Part shown: positions 1 through 8,006 of the stretch, piece after piece
Position numbering within the stretch: position 1 is the stretch's first letter
Layout: every line of letters starts with the position of its first letter
IMG/VR virus record: IMGVR_UViG_3300028146_000011
Span: 1 to 63,198 of that record
DNA length: 63,198 bases
Strand: one strand, 5' to 3'
From: a virus
Program-made: the position numbers and the translations under genes
Notes under the pieces: generated by a model
What the model saw: the letters and a program-made list of their open reading frames with translations, nothing else
What the model was told of the DNA's origin: nothing
Database searches by the model: none

Positions 1-146
1 TGCGCGGTGATGTAGAAGTGTTCATATAGCTACAACTATCTTAAGCTACATGTGCCTATTTGTCAACATGTAATTATTACGTTTTTCGCCTGAGTGCCTT
101 ACGTGCTCTTTCGATCATGGTCTTAGGTGCTGGCCTATGCGCGTCT
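1..146. repeat. Left copy of terminal redundancy
   Basis: These 146 bases are repeated at 63052-63198, so the window closes on itself. The only difference is one T missing from the T-run near positions 20-22 here. The missing base shifts the frame of the small leftward gene that is intact at 62892-63077, so this copy probably holds a sequencing or assembly error at the contig edge rather than a true variant. The copy also carries a promoter and one near-match of the dispersed palindrome (69-81, last base G). Confidence 0.95.
38..66 (-). promoter_or_regulatory. Leftward sigma70-like promoter at the redundancy
   Basis: On the minus strand TTGACA (61-66) is followed after 17 bp by TAAGAT (38-43). 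The -35 box continues into AATAGGCA, a run shared with two other leftward promoters near 12.17 and 12.37 kb. A one-mismatch palindrome (69-81) abuts its upstream side. In the right copy the boxes fall at 63113-63118 and 63090-63095, and the predicted start lies only a few bases before the ATG at 63077, so that message would be almost leaderless. Confidence 0.6.
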
Positions 147-301
147 ATAAAGGTACACGCTATATTCCACCCGCTGAGCACGGCTGTGTCAAAGTCTGCC
201 ACGATCTTAGATGCGCGTGTACCGTCCGCGTCTATTACCTCCACGTGGTATTTATTGTCGTAGCCGAGAATGATTTGCATAGATTTGATGTGCTGTTTCA
301 T
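77..301 (-). CDS. Small hypothetical protein (74 aa)
   Basis: A 74-residue protein with a basic C-terminal end (residues about 61-74 rich in R and K) and no family I recognise. It lies directly downstream of the DNA polymerase gene in the leftward early operon, separated by 16 bp. A Shine-Dalgarno-like GGAGAC lies just upstream of the ATG. Its 3' part lies in the terminal redundancy, so the gene crosses the arbitrary join of the circular genome. Confidence 0.75.
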   Translation of the reverse strand: MKQHIKSMQIILGYDNKYHVEVIDADGTRASKIVADFDTAVLSGWNIACTFIDAHRPAPKTMIERARKALRRKT

Positions 302-317
302 AAAGTCTCCAATTAGG

Positions 318-1805
318 CTACTTTGGCAATAGGCCCCATGAGGTGGCCTTTGCTACACTTGCTTTGATTTCTACCGCGAAGCAGGGGAAGAGTGTTTCAA
401 ACCGATACTTGACCATGCTCCCCAACTCATCGGCCATGTCGTCTCTCACCTCAAATAGTAGCTCATCGTGTACTTGCAGCAGGGGGTGTACCACCTCGTA
501 TATGCTCTCTCCGCAAGCGTCCAGGTCGTCGTCTACTGCTGCCATTGTTATCTTAATGGTGCCCTGTGCTCCACTCTGCATTGGGTGGTTACTGCCTTCA
601 CGCAAGGTATTAGCGACTACCCAATCGTGAACGCTCCTCACTCCCTGTGTGTGCAGGATGCGGCCCCACATATCCACCATGTAGGCATTGCGCCGCATAT
701 AGGCGTGGTCGGCACGCCGCATTGGTATTAGGTAAGAGTACCGTTGGTAGAACTGATTGATTTGATTCTGGCAGGCTGTCTCAATCCAGAGTGGCACAAA
801 CCGATGACATGCTTGTGACTCACCATTTTCTGCGGCCTTAGCTCGGGCCTTCTCTGTGTGTACCTTGCCATCGTGGAAGCAGTTAGCACAGACTACCGGC
901 ATCTGATCCTGTAGTCCCATCGCGGTCACGTCATAGATGCAGGCGAGTACAGAGATTTTAGCCGGTCGCCTGTGCTTCATTTTGTCAACAGTTGGATAGT
1001 GCCAGCCCTCCGCATCCTTATATCTCTGATCTGGCAGCTTGTTGGCGAATGTGGCGAAGTCGCTATAGATGTCCTCTTGATTCTGGTACACACGGATGAG
1101 GTTAGGGTCCTTGCTTCTGTGTGCAGCTATGCGGACTTCGATTTGTGACTCGTCAATGCTGACGATTGACCACCCACTCTTAGTTATGAATCCTTTGCGT
1201 ATCTCTCTGCCTCTGTCTGTGCGAGTGGGCATAGCTAAGAGGTTAGGGTCTTTGCAGGATAGTCTGCCAGAAGTGACGCGGGTGTGATTCAGGTTGGGGA
1301 ACATCCGCCACTCATCATGAGCAACGTGTACAGCAAGTGAGAACATAGGGTCAACGTACGTACCCTTCAGCTTCTCAAACTCTTTGTAGTCCTGTAGATG
1401 GGGTACTACTGGGTGCTCATGCTGTATAGCTGTGAGCACTTCATCAGCCACGCTCTCACGGTCACCGCTGGGAGTCATCTTGCGGCGGGCTTGCTTGAGT
1501 CCCAGCTTCTTAAAGAGAAGGTCTGCTACTTGGTCACCAGATCCAGGGTTGACATAGTAGCCAGTGATAGACCGGATGTCTTCGACGCAGCGCTCCATGT
1601 CGTCAGAGAGCGACTTTTGCATCTTGGCGAAGTGGTCAAGGTCCACTTGCAGCCCAGTGGCCGCCATCCTATTTATCATGGGCAAAGCGCCCATGTCGAT
1701 AAGCTCTACGTTACGTCTGCACGGTCCTAAGCCGTCGATAAGTCTGATGTTGTTGTAGAGCTTCCAGAGGCGTGGATAGACTACTGGCAGGCGAGTCTGG
1801 AGCAT
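318..1805 (-). CDS. DNA polymerase family A, polymerase domain only
   Basis: The template-directed replicative polymerase palm, fingers and thumb. Motif A is DESQIEVRIAAH (about 218-229), motif B is RRPAKISVLACIYD (about 279-292) and motif C is QVHDELLFEV (about 444-453), so the metal-binding Asp residues are present. Relative to E. coli Pol I, the position equivalent to Phe762 is Leu (287), a state reported to be enriched in temperate phages, and the Gly after the motif-B Tyr is Asp. An insertion at about 303-335 carries CxxC and a further Cys-His. There is no exonuclease domain in this 495-residue protein; that lies in the gene at 3434-4819, six small genes upstream. The palindrome at 1807-1819 touches the start codon and no Shine-Dalgarno is visible. 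Family assignment is firm. Confidence 0.93.
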   Translation of the reverse strand: MLQTRLPVVYPRLWKLYNNIRLIDGLGPCRRNVELIDMGALPMINRMAATGLQVDLDHFAKMQKSLSDDMERCVEDIRSITGYYVNPGSGDQVADLLFKKLGLKQARRKMTPSGDRESVADEVLTAIQHEHPVVPHLQDYKEFEKLKGTYVDPMFSLAVHVAHDEWRMFPNLNHTRVTSGRLSCKDPNLLAMPTRTDRGREIRKGFITKSGWSIVSIDESQIEVRIAAHRSKDPNLIRVYQNQEDIYSDFATFANKLPDQRYKDAEGWHYPTVDKMKHRRPAKISVLACIYDVTAMGLQDQMPVVCANCFHDGKVHTEKARAKAAENGESQACHRFVPLWIETACQNQINQFYQRYSYLIPMRRADHAYMRRNAYMVDMWGRILHTQGVRSVHDWVVANTLREGSNHPMQSGAQGTIKITMAAVDDDLDACGESIYEVVHPLLQVHDELLFEVRDDMADELGSMVKYRFETLFPCFAVEIKASVAKATSWGLLPK

Positions 1806-1814
1806 GTGTAATGA

Positions 1815-1964
1815 TTACAGTCCTGTGGCCCAGCCCCAGAAGGTTTCCACCACTAGAGTCAGGCCGTAGAGTAAGCAGGCGATACCGAGGACGCAGAGGA
1901 TGCCAACTATCCACACGATAGCTTTGCTGGACCACAGCCAAATGATACGATCAGCCCATTTCAT
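1815..1964 (-). CDS. Small membrane protein (49 aa)
   Basis: A short protein with a single hydrophobic stretch (about residues 13-38) between a basic N-terminus and a Trp-rich tail, so probably a single-pass inner-membrane protein. Its ATG overlaps the TGA of the preceding gene (ATGA) and its own TAA stop is supplied by the palindrome at 1807-1819. The chain of overlaps supports translation in the early operon. No function can be assigned. Confidence 0.75.
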   Translation of the reverse strand: MKWADRIIWLWSSKAIVWIVGILCVLGIACLLYGLTLVVETFWGWATGL

Positions 1965-2158
1965 GTTTCATACCCGTCCCAAGGTTCCTGCTTGCCGTAA
2001 ATTAGGTTCTCTTGTATGTGCGTCCCACCTGAGAACTCTTCCCTCTCCATCAGTTTTTCAAACAGTGGGTTAGGGCGAACTAGCCACTTGCCAAAGTCTC
2101 TAGCAAATCTTGGTAGTGGTCGCATCTTCTTGCGCTTGTGGTAGAGATTCTTGCGCAT
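1961..2158 (-). CDS. Small basic hypothetical protein (65 aa)
   Basis: A Lys/Arg-rich N-terminus (residues 2-25) is followed by an acidic, polar C-terminal half. It has no recognised domain. Its start overlaps the stop of the upstream gene and its stop overlaps the next start, as is usual in this operon. Confidence 0.8.
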   Translation of the reverse strand: MRKNLYHKRKKMRPLPRFARDFGKWLVRPNPLFEKLMEREEFSGGTHIQENLIYGKQEPWDGYET

Positions 2159-2505
2159 TATGGTGTCACCTTGTATGATCCTCTGGTTTGTGCTCTGAAC
2201 CAGTGAGCAAAAGTAGAGCGCTCCTCGTCGGTGAGATCCTTCTGGTTCATGACCATCACGCGGCTGGGTGCCAGTAGTCCACCAAAGTGTAGGATCTCTA
2301 CCAGGACATCGCCGCCCTCTGCTATGATGCGCCGCTGACTCTCCGTCAATTCCAGACGGTAGATTGCGCTTGCTCCATTCTCCCCTGGCAGCGTGCGGAG
2401 TGGATTGTACTTATCCATCTGCTCCAGAGCGTAGATTTTCTCATGATCCTCTAGGCCATCCACAACAGGGCCAATCGAGGGTGATAGATAGTCGAATCGG
2501 CTCAT
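2158..2505 (-). CDS. Hypothetical protein (115 aa)
   Basis: A soluble-looking protein with mixed alpha/beta character and no motif I recognise. The gene is coupled on both sides by start/stop overlaps to small genes lying between the exonuclease and polymerase halves of the replication polymerase. Position suggests a replication-period role, nothing more specific. Confidence 0.85.
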   Translation of the reverse strand: MSRFDYLSPSIGPVVDGLEDHEKIYALEQMDKYNPLRTLPGENGASAIYRLELTESQRRIIAEGGDVLVEILHFGGLLAPSRVMVMNQKDLTDEERSTFAHWFRAQTRGSYKVTP

Positions 2506-2636
2506 TTTCTACCTCTCTTAATTATCCGTACTGCATCCCAGTAGCAGATTGGGCAGTCTTGTCCTGCTACGGTCCCATAACCAGGACACTGGCCAAGCAT
2601 ATGCGGCACGAACCACTTAAGCCAGACAAGAATCAT
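2502..2636 (-). CDS. Small Cys-containing protein (44 aa)
   Basis: Too short for ordinary ORF cut-offs. The N-terminal 14 residues are hydrophobic, then a C...CPIC arrangement (Cys at about 17, 28 and 31) suggests possible metal binding. Both ends form ATGA overlaps with neighbours (stop of the 2633-3013 gene and start of the 2158-2505 gene), which is good evidence that it is translated. Function unknown. Confidence 0.7.
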   Translation of the reverse strand: MILVWLKWFVPHMLGQCPGYGTVAGQDCPICYWDAVRIIKRGRK

Positions 2637-3013
2637 CCGAGTAGTGACCTACCCAATCCAGTGCTCTGCTCTCTCTTATGCCAAGCAGCGGCCTCTTTCT
2701 TAGCCTCTGCTATCTGCTCTAGAGTGAGTCTGCGCAACGGTCCTGTTGTCTCTCGTTCTGGAGGCTTACGCATAGCTCGTAGCTGTCTGTTGCGCACCTC
2801 CTGTAGCTTCTTTCGTACTGCTGCCTTCATGCTGGGTACCTCAATTCCTGTTAGTGCTGCTGCCTCACACCACCTTACATAGATGCGGTTGCCATACGGC
2901 GTGTACCTCACACTCAGCCTGTCGTCATCACACCAGATGACGCCGTAAGGCTTCACCTCTAGTATGAGAGCGTCCAGTATTCGCTGCCTATATGGTTCTT
3001 CTGGCACTGTCAT
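2633..3013 (-). CDS. Hypothetical protein, charged C-terminal helix (126 aa)
   Basis: Residues 1-60 look globular; from about 61 on, the protein is strongly basic and helical (RKKLQEVRNRQLRAMRK), then acidic/alanine-rich. I do not recognise the family. An exact palindrome (3017-3029) lies 3 bp upstream of the ATG, between this gene and the preceding one, so the site could control entry into the second half of the polymerase region. Confidence 0.85.
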   Translation of the reverse strand: MTVPEEPYRQRILDALILEVKPYGVIWCDDDRLSVRYTPYGNRIYVRWCEAAALTGIEVPSMKAAVRKKLQEVRNRQLRAMRKPPERETTGPLRRLTLEQIAEAKKEAAAWHKREQSTGLGRSLLG

Positions 3014-3030
3014 GACTGTAATGATTACAC

Positions 3031-3219
3031 CTACGGAGTCTTCTCCGCATAGATCCTTTCAAGGATCTCTTCTTGCTTAGGTGAGAGACGGCCATTAGCG
3101 TCGAGAGACTCAGTTACACTCTCAACAAATTCGTCTTCCCACGATGTTAGATCTTTTCCGTATCTTTCGATTTGGTTGATCCAGCCTCTAAGGGTTGCTT
3201 CGTCGTATCTTGCAGCCAT
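3031..3219 (-). CDS. Small acidic helical protein (62 aa)
   Basis: The start at MAARYDEATL is preferred over an upstream in-frame ATG because a GGAGTGGAGAG Shine-Dalgarno precedes it and it trims the overlap with the neighbouring frame. The protein is mostly helical and acidic. It still overlaps the 3' end of the 3147-3437 gene by about 70 bp, an unusually long overlap for this operon. No function is recognised. Confidence 0.75.
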   Translation of the reverse strand: MAARYDEATLRGWINQIERYGKDLTSWEDEFVESVTESLDANGRLSPKQEEILERIYAEKTP

Positions 3220-3437
3220 TTCTCTCTCCACTCCTTCATTGCCGTAGCGCAGTCCCAAGCCTCTGACTGCTTGGCGTCACACTTCTCGTCTATCTTTAAG
3301 AAAGTGCGTACCATCATCCAATACCGCACTGTCATTTCAGCCGCTTTATCTCTGGCTAGTAGGACGAATACAGGCTCGTCGTCTTTAGCTTTATTGAGAC
3401 AGCTATTAGGGTCGCGTATTTCGTCTATTTTCTTCAT
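3147..3437 (-). CDS. Conserved-type phage hypothetical protein (96 aa)
   Basis: Contains the segment DDEPVFVLLARDKAA (about 20-34), a pattern I associate with small conserved phage proteins of unknown function. The start ATG overlaps the TGA of the UDG/exonuclease gene. The product is soluble, with a Lys-rich C-terminus. It lies immediately downstream of the exonuclease half of the polymerase. Confidence 0.8.
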   Translation of the reverse strand: MKKIDEIRDPNSCLNKAKDDEPVFVLLARDKAAEMTVRYWMMVRTFLKIDEKCDAKQSEAWDCATAMKEWREKWLQDTTKQPLEAGSTKSKDTEKI

Positions 3438-4819
3438 GCTGCTACCTCTCTCCAAGTCTCTTGTAGACCTTTCCTGATCCTGCTCTCCATATGCATAAGC
3501 ACGTCACGTAGTCTGCGCAATGCGTCAGCGTCACGACAGGCGTAATGTTTCACCTTCTCCCAGTCGTCCTCTGCTGCGTGCGTGATGCACTTCCCCGGCC
3601 ACTCACCCATTCTCTTCTCAATCATCTGGTGGGAGTCCACCCAGTTCTTAGTCCACTGCTCAAAGATGTTGATAGACGGGTCCTTTTCGTACTTAGTAAA
3701 GAACGTTTTGAGCTTGGTCTTCATGCTGTGTGGCTGCTTGTCCTTCCACGAGCCGTCCTTCTGCCGTTCACGTACTGGCTCTGGCTTAGGCCAGTCCTCT
3801 CTTGCTGCATCCCCATAGTAGGCCAGCACACGACGAGTGCTGTGCGGTGCGACGACATCATCAAAGTCCATCATCTCCATGCCTAACTCGCGGAAGGCTA
3901 ACGCTTTAAGGCCCTGTGGTATATTGCCCAAGTTGAAGGCCCTCACCATTGTGTCGATGATCTTATGCTTGGGGAATCGTAGGCCCATCTGCTTGGTGAT
4001 CGGGTAGTCTGCCATCCAGTTGTGCCATAGGATGTCGCCCTCCCATATGTCTAAGTGCTCTTGAAACGCGGCTAGAGCTAACTTGTTCTCTGCTCTGATG
4101 AGCCGTCCACGTCCAGCCCTTGTTGTGTAACTGAGACAGAATGCGAGTCTTTTGCGTGTGAACTCTGTATCACAGGCAAGCGGTTGGTCAGCCTCTCCGT
4201 CGAGATCACGGTGTACGTCTGATGAGGTAATAGACTCTGCGTAGTCTTCCAGACCGGCGTACTCATCAAACCCAAGCTGAAGCCGCCCGTTGATGTACTG
4301 TCGCAGTCGATACCAGTCTGTCCTGATCTGGAGCATCTTCTTCGGCTCATGAATCCCTCCTGCTGGGTGGTACATCGGGAATGTCCAGCCCCATTTAGTC
4401 TGTAGTGGCATCCCGTGGTGTAGTTCAAGGTTGATGTCTGGGTCAATCGCATGGCAGGCGAAGGCTCCCATTGGGATGATTAGAGATGCCGGGTATTGTT
4501 GAAGCTCTGGGTACAGCCGGTGACCGGCACACGTGTACAGCAACTCGCGGTGCGCTGGTTTCTTAAGGTCCAGCTTGTGCTCCGACGTGTCCGGTAGACA
4601 GCCAATAGCATTACCGATTCTAATGTTTCCTCTACGTAGTCCAGCCAAAGGCAGGTATCCATTGTCCACTTCCTTTCCTGTCTTGCCTACGAAACACTCA
4701 CCCTTGCGCTCCTCTTCCCAGCCGGGTGCCTCACCTATGAACTTGTAGGAGCTAGTGCAAGGCCCCATGAATGGGACACATTTATACTTGCCTGGGCAGG
4801 CTGGGCAGCGGTCGCTCAT
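3434..4819 (-). CDS. Uracil-DNA glycosylase (family 4-like) fused to 3'-5' exonuclease
   Basis: Two domains in 461 residues. The N-terminal part (about 1-190) matches iron-sulfur UDGs: Cys at 5, 8 and 14, the signature GEAPG (29-33) followed by CFVGKTG, further Cys at 74 and 97, and HPAGG (151-155). The C-terminal part is a DnaQ-type proofreading exonuclease: ExoI DTEF (217-220), ExoII HNWMADYP (266-273) and ExoIII YACRDAD (426-432). It should remove uracil from DNA and supply proofreading to the polymerase domain encoded separately at 318-1805. The last residues correspond to where the thumb would begin in an unsplit enzyme. Domain calls are confident; catalytic state is inferred from conserved residues. 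Confidence 0.9.
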   Translation of the reverse strand: MSDRCPACPGKYKCVPFMGPCTSSYKFIGEAPGWEEERKGECFVGKTGKEVDNGYLPLAGLRRGNIRIGNAIGCLPDTSEHKLDLKKPAHRELLYTCAGHRLYPELQQYPASLIIPMGAFACHAIDPDINLELHHGMPLQTKWGWTFPMYHPAGGIHEPKKMLQIRTDWYRLRQYINGRLQLGFDEYAGLEDYAESITSSDVHRDLDGEADQPLACDTEFTRKRLAFCLSYTTRAGRGRLIRAENKLALAAFQEHLDIWEGDILWHNWMADYPITKQMGLRFPKHKIIDTMVRAFNLGNIPQGLKALAFRELGMEMMDFDDVVAPHSTRRVLAYYGDAAREDWPKPEPVRERQKDGSWKDKQPHSMKTKLKTFFTKYEKDPSINIFEQWTKNWVDSHQMIEKRMGEWPGKCITHAAEDDWEKVKHYACRDADALRRLRDVLMHMESRIRKGLQETWREVAA

Positions 4820-4998
4820 AATCTCTTAAGTATCTCGTTTGCAAGAGACTTAGCCTGTTCTACAGTCAGACCAATAGTTCTCTCCCCCTTCCATATGTGA
4901 ACCATTTGGATTTCACCGTTAGGGGCTAAGTCAGTTTTGAATACTACTGTTATTGGACTCTGCTCTGTGTCCTTATTATTGGTTACTTCCCTGTCCAT
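4816..4998 (-). CDS. Small hypothetical protein (60 aa)
   Basis: A short two-part protein: a polar N-terminus, a predicted beta segment and a C-terminal amphipathic helix (EQAKSLANEILKRL). Start and stop overlap both neighbours, placing it between the ERCC4 nuclease and the UDG/exonuclease. Function unknown. Confidence 0.8.
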   Translation of the reverse strand: MDREVTNNKDTEQSPITVVFKTDLAPNGEIQMVHIWKGERTIGLTVEQAKSLANEILKRL

Positions 4999-5714
4999 AT
5001 CTCCCTCGCAATTCTCTTAGCCGTACGTGGGCTGATCCCGTGTATCTTCACCCAATCAGTCTCATCTGAGTTGCCCATCTCATGCAGACTGCTGAATATG
5101 TCATCCGCTCTACTACTGAGCTTCACACCTAGCCCGTCAATCTGCGCCGCACATCGTCTCACAAGTGTCGGCCTGCCGCCTATCTCAGCAAGTGGGAGTA
5201 GCTGTATCTCAAGCAGGCTCGTGTGGTCATCCCATGCCTTACGGAAGTATTCGTACAACATGCAGACGTTGTAGGCTGTGCCGTACTGATCTCTGCTGGG
5301 TGTAATGATTACACCTGAGAGTGCAACTGAGACTAAATAGTTGAATAGTTTAGAGTAGAGTGGCGGCCTTTGCCTGTAGCGGCACACTCCCCATGATGCT
5401 CCACCCTTGAAGCCCTCCATCAGCGTGCCCTCGTTATCGTGTGGCTTGTACAGCCCTTCGATTGCGAGGAAGCTCAACTGATAGAGGGTACGCATTCCAC
5501 CCCTCTGCACACCGGCATACCGCGCGTCATCTATACAGTGGAGCATGTCATGCAGTGACTTGCGCTCTACACCTATATTGATGACACCCTCTGGACCATT
5601 GCCCTCAAAGGCAAAGTCAGCGTACTTGAGGTTAGCTAACACAGCTTGGTAGCCTATGCGTTGTATGGTGGGCAGCAGTTCCCTACTGCCTGTTTCGTGG
5701 GCGACTAGGATCAT
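4983..5714 (-). CDS. ERCC4/XPF-type nuclease with helix-hairpin-helix
   Basis: The structure-specific nuclease signature ERKSLHD (E50-R51-K52...D56) with an upstream Asp (33) defines the ERCC4 catalytic domain. The C-terminus (about 222-240, IHGISPRTAKRIAREIW) looks like a helix-hairpin-helix DNA-binding motif. In XPF/Mus81 relatives this pairing cuts branched DNA; here it probably processes forks or recombination joints. The palindrome at 5301-5313 lies inside the gene and encodes the in-frame VIIT of SGVIITPSRD, between catalytic and HhH regions. Confidence 0.88.
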   Translation of the reverse strand: MILVAHETGSRELLPTIQRIGYQAVLANLKYADFAFEGNGPEGVINIGVERKSLHDMLHCIDDARYAGVQRGGMRTLYQLSFLAIEGLYKPHDNEGTLMEGFKGGASWGVCRYRQRPPLYSKLFNYLVSVALSGVIITPSRDQYGTAYNVCMLYEYFRKAWDDHTSLLEIQLLPLAEIGGRPTLVRRCAAQIDGLGVKLSSRADDIFSSLHEMGNSDETDWVKIHGISPRTAKRIAREIWTGK

Positions 5715-6493
5715 ACTTGTATACAGACTCTTGGCTCGTCCTCTGTACCGCCTACTTCAAGAAACAGGCAAGATTCTCTACCGCGCAATCGTGCGGGCCG
5801 TCCAGCAGTTTTCTCTGCCTCTACTACATCTTTCACCTTCTCTAGCTGCTCGGATGATCGCCACTGCAATGCGCGGACCATAGCCGCCGGTAGGTCGCGT
5901 TTGGCGTCATCCTCCACCATGTCTACGATCTCTTTTGCGAGTGCAGTCTTCAACTCCTTAACTTCTTCATCGGGGGCTAGTAGCACTATCTTGTCAATCC
6001 AAATCTCTAGCGCGTGCCACACCAGATATGGGACGGCGGGATCTGACTTCAAAGAATCCCGTATCTTTCCAGCCATCTCTCTCAGTTGCTTGACAGGGGC
6101 TTTGAGCACAGGCTCCAAACACTCATTGACTGCCGCTTCATATCGGTCGGCCTCATCCTTATCATGTGCAGTAGCCAGCCCAACTAGTAGCCCATGCCAC
6201 CTTTTAACCATTGCGTCCACGTCGATTGGCATCTTTTTCTTCCTTCCCGTATGAGTCTCAGTACATCCTAGCCATAGATAACAACCAAGTTCTCTCGCCC
6301 ACCGCACTGCCGATAGGGACATACGCTGGTGGGGTTGTGTGACGCCCTCACTATAGTGATGTGCTCCTATTGGGTAGGTACTCAATAGCCATGTTCGTAT
6401 GCCTGTGGAAGTGAATACCGCCAGAGCTTTTTCTTCAGCGGCTTGGGCTGCTTCTTCCGTAAGTGGAGTATGCTCCAAGGTATAGTCGATCAT
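5711..6493 (-). CDS. Hypothetical protein (260 aa)
   Basis: A mostly helical protein with a long charged middle (about 120-215) that may form a coiled coil. I recognise no catalytic motif. I chose the ATG at 6493 because it overlaps the stop of the macro-domain gene (ATGA); an ATG three codons upstream is in frame. It sits between the ERCC4 nuclease and macro-domain genes in the replication/recombination block. Confidence 0.85.
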   Translation of the reverse strand: MIDYTLEHTPLTEEAAQAAEEKALAVFTSTGIRTWLLSTYPIGAHHYSEGVTQPHQRMSLSAVRWARELGCYLWLGCTETHTGRKKKMPIDVDAMVKRWHGLLVGLATAHDKDEADRYEAAVNECLEPVLKAPVKQLREMAGKIRDSLKSDPAVPYLVWHALEIWIDKIVLLAPDEEVKELKTALAKEIVDMVEDDAKRDLPAAMVRALQWRSSEQLEKVKDVVEAEKTAGRPARLRGRESCLFLEVGGTEDEPRVCIQV

Positions 6494-6954
6494 AGCTCCC
6501 ACACGTCTATGTTATCCGGCAGTGTCTTAACGAACGGCCATACTAACTCACGGCTCAGCCCGCCATTGCCGATGCCGGGGAAGTTGAGTGCAATGCGGTA
6601 CTTCTGCCAGTCGGCATTAGCTAGGATCTCCAGCTTACGTGTGGAGAACTCAATGAGGCTAAGCTCTGCCTGATTCATATAGTGCCACTTGACTTGGAAT
6701 AGTCCAAGGATAGGCTTGCGGCTTGGCAGATACAGCAGACCATACGGCTCGTCAATCATACAGGTGTCGCGGTGGTGCTTGATGAGTCGGCCAAAGTCCA
6801 GGTCGCATCCAGAGAAGATGTCACGGGCACTCTTGGCGGCTCCCCTGCCCATCACGAGAGCACCGTTTTGTTTGAGTGTCGCGTTGCCCGTCACGACTAT
6901 CACGTCGTAGGCGGGAGCGTGCAGTGAGATCATGTTGCCGCGTTTGAGATTCAT
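6490..6954 (-). CDS. Macro-domain-like (ADP-ribose-binding) protein
   Basis: The order IVVTGNATLKQNGALVMGRG (about 19-38) and NFPGIGNGGLS (about 127-137) resembles the ADP-ribose-binding loops of macro domains, with the Asn and the glycine-rich second loop conserved. Members remove ADP-ribose from proteins, nucleic acids or ADP-ribose-1''-phosphate. In a phage early operon it might process NAD metabolites or counter an ADP-ribosylation-based defence; that is inference. The start overlaps the upstream stop as TAATG. Length (154 aa) suits a stand-alone macro domain. Confidence 0.68.
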   Translation of the reverse strand: MNLKRGNMISLHAPAYDVIVVTGNATLKQNGALVMGRGAAKSARDIFSGCDLDFGRLIKHHRDTCMIDEPYGLLYLPSRKPILGLFQVKWHYMNQAELSLIEFSTRKLEILANADWQKYRIALNFPGIGNGGLSRELVWPFVKTLPDNIDVWEL

Positions 6955-7817
6955 TAGTACCCCCAATCGGACAGCGGTATGTGCGGATAGACGTGCCTAA
7001 GTATGGACGGCAGATTGCAGTCCTCTCCAGCAAACTCTGTACCGTCTAGGTTGCGATTAGGCTTGCACAGTTCAAGCCGTGCGGCGAACTCACCAGCCTC
7101 CACTAAGTTCCCGTCCTTGTCATACTTGGCATCCATCCTGTAGCAGTTGATCGACAGTTGTAGGCTGTAGTCAATACCATCAAATCCTGCCCGCTCCCAG
7201 TTACCGGACCACGCTCTCTTAGGCTTGCCCTTGTCGTCCATCTCTGGCTCACCATTGGGCTTGTACACCTGCACATACTCCTTGGTCATCTTACTGGTGA
7301 ATATAAGGAACTTGCGGAAGTCGGTTAGTTTGCTGTAGTAGACGCGACGGGCAGCGTTGACACCTACATATAGGTGCGACGGCACTTGGCTGAGCCGCCC
7401 AAACTCAGCCATCCTCTGTATCTCCCAGGTGTCAGAGTCACCGTCTAGGATGACGCTGCGTACCTCTGGCAGTTTGCACACGTCGTAGCTTGTGTCTCTG
7501 ATGAGTGCCCAGTACTGGCCGAACTCAGACTGTTGCTGTCCGTGTACTTGAGCACCAGGGAATAGAGGAGGGTCAATTACTTTCCAGAAGGCGTTAGGGT
7601 TGCGCGTCTTAGGTGGGCTAGGGTTGAGCAGCACGTTGAGGTAGCCGCGATCTACGGTGACTCCGGCAATGAGTCCAGGCGCAGACAGGGCAAGCTCAGT
7701 CTTACCCTCTCCAGGCTTACCGCTGAGATTGATAGCGTGAGGTAGTCCTTTGCTGCCGGTGGGACGCAGCATAGTGCCGCTTGAGGCAAAGCCCAGGCGT
7801 TGTAGTGAGGGGGACAT
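6954..7817 (-). CDS. RecA-like P-loop ATPase (Sak4/AAA_24-like)
   Basis: Walker A is GKPGEGKTELAL (about 33-44) and a Walker B-like VRSVILDGDSD lies near the middle (about 119-129). The single P-loop core of 287 residues surrounded by recombination nucleases resembles phage Sak4-type ATPases that work with an ssDNA-binding protein to promote annealing. I cannot separate Sak4 from related AAA_24 proteins without a profile search. The start overlaps the small membrane-protein gene upstream. Confidence 0.75.
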   Translation of the reverse strand: MSPSLQRLGFASSGTMLRPTGSKGLPHAINLSGKPGEGKTELALSAPGLIAGVTVDRGYLNVLLNPSPPKTRNPNAFWKVIDPPLFPGAQVHGQQQSEFGQYWALIRDTSYDVCKLPEVRSVILDGDSDTWEIQRMAEFGRLSQVPSHLYVGVNAARRVYYSKLTDFRKFLIFTSKMTKEYVQVYKPNGEPEMDDKGKPKRAWSGNWERAGFDGIDYSLQLSINCYRMDAKYDKDGNLVEAGEFAARLELCKPNRNLDGTEFAGEDCNLPSILRHVYPHIPLSDWGY

Positions 7818-8005
7818 TAGTTATTCTTACCTTCCTTCCAGCAGAACCATACTATTATGAGCATCAGCGGGCCTATAACGCAGGCTCCAGCCACCGCTAA
7901 CGGGGATGTCTTTTTATCATTGGCTCGGATGGTCAATATCTCGTAACAGACAAAGCCAATGAATATCCAGAACATCCAGCCCCACTCTTCAAACCAGCCG
8001 TCCAT
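7817..8005 (-). CDS. Two-helix membrane protein (62 aa)
   Basis: Trp-rich N-terminus, then two hydrophobic segments (about 9-26 and 36-56) separated by a charged RANDKKTS loop, ending in a short basic tail. Probably an integral inner-membrane protein. It has the size and topology of small holins but lies among replication genes, so I do not call it one. Confidence 0.8.
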   Translation of the reverse strand: MDGWFEEWGWMFWIFIGFVCYEILTIRANDKKTSPLAVAGACVIGPLMLIIVWFCWKEGKNN

Positions 8006-8006
8006 T

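Noticed and set aside
1711-1941. Leftward ORF of 76 codons
   Set aside because: It overlaps both the polymerase gene and the coupled 49-aa membrane-protein gene (1815-1964), whose ATGA overlap and stop in the palindrome are more convincing.
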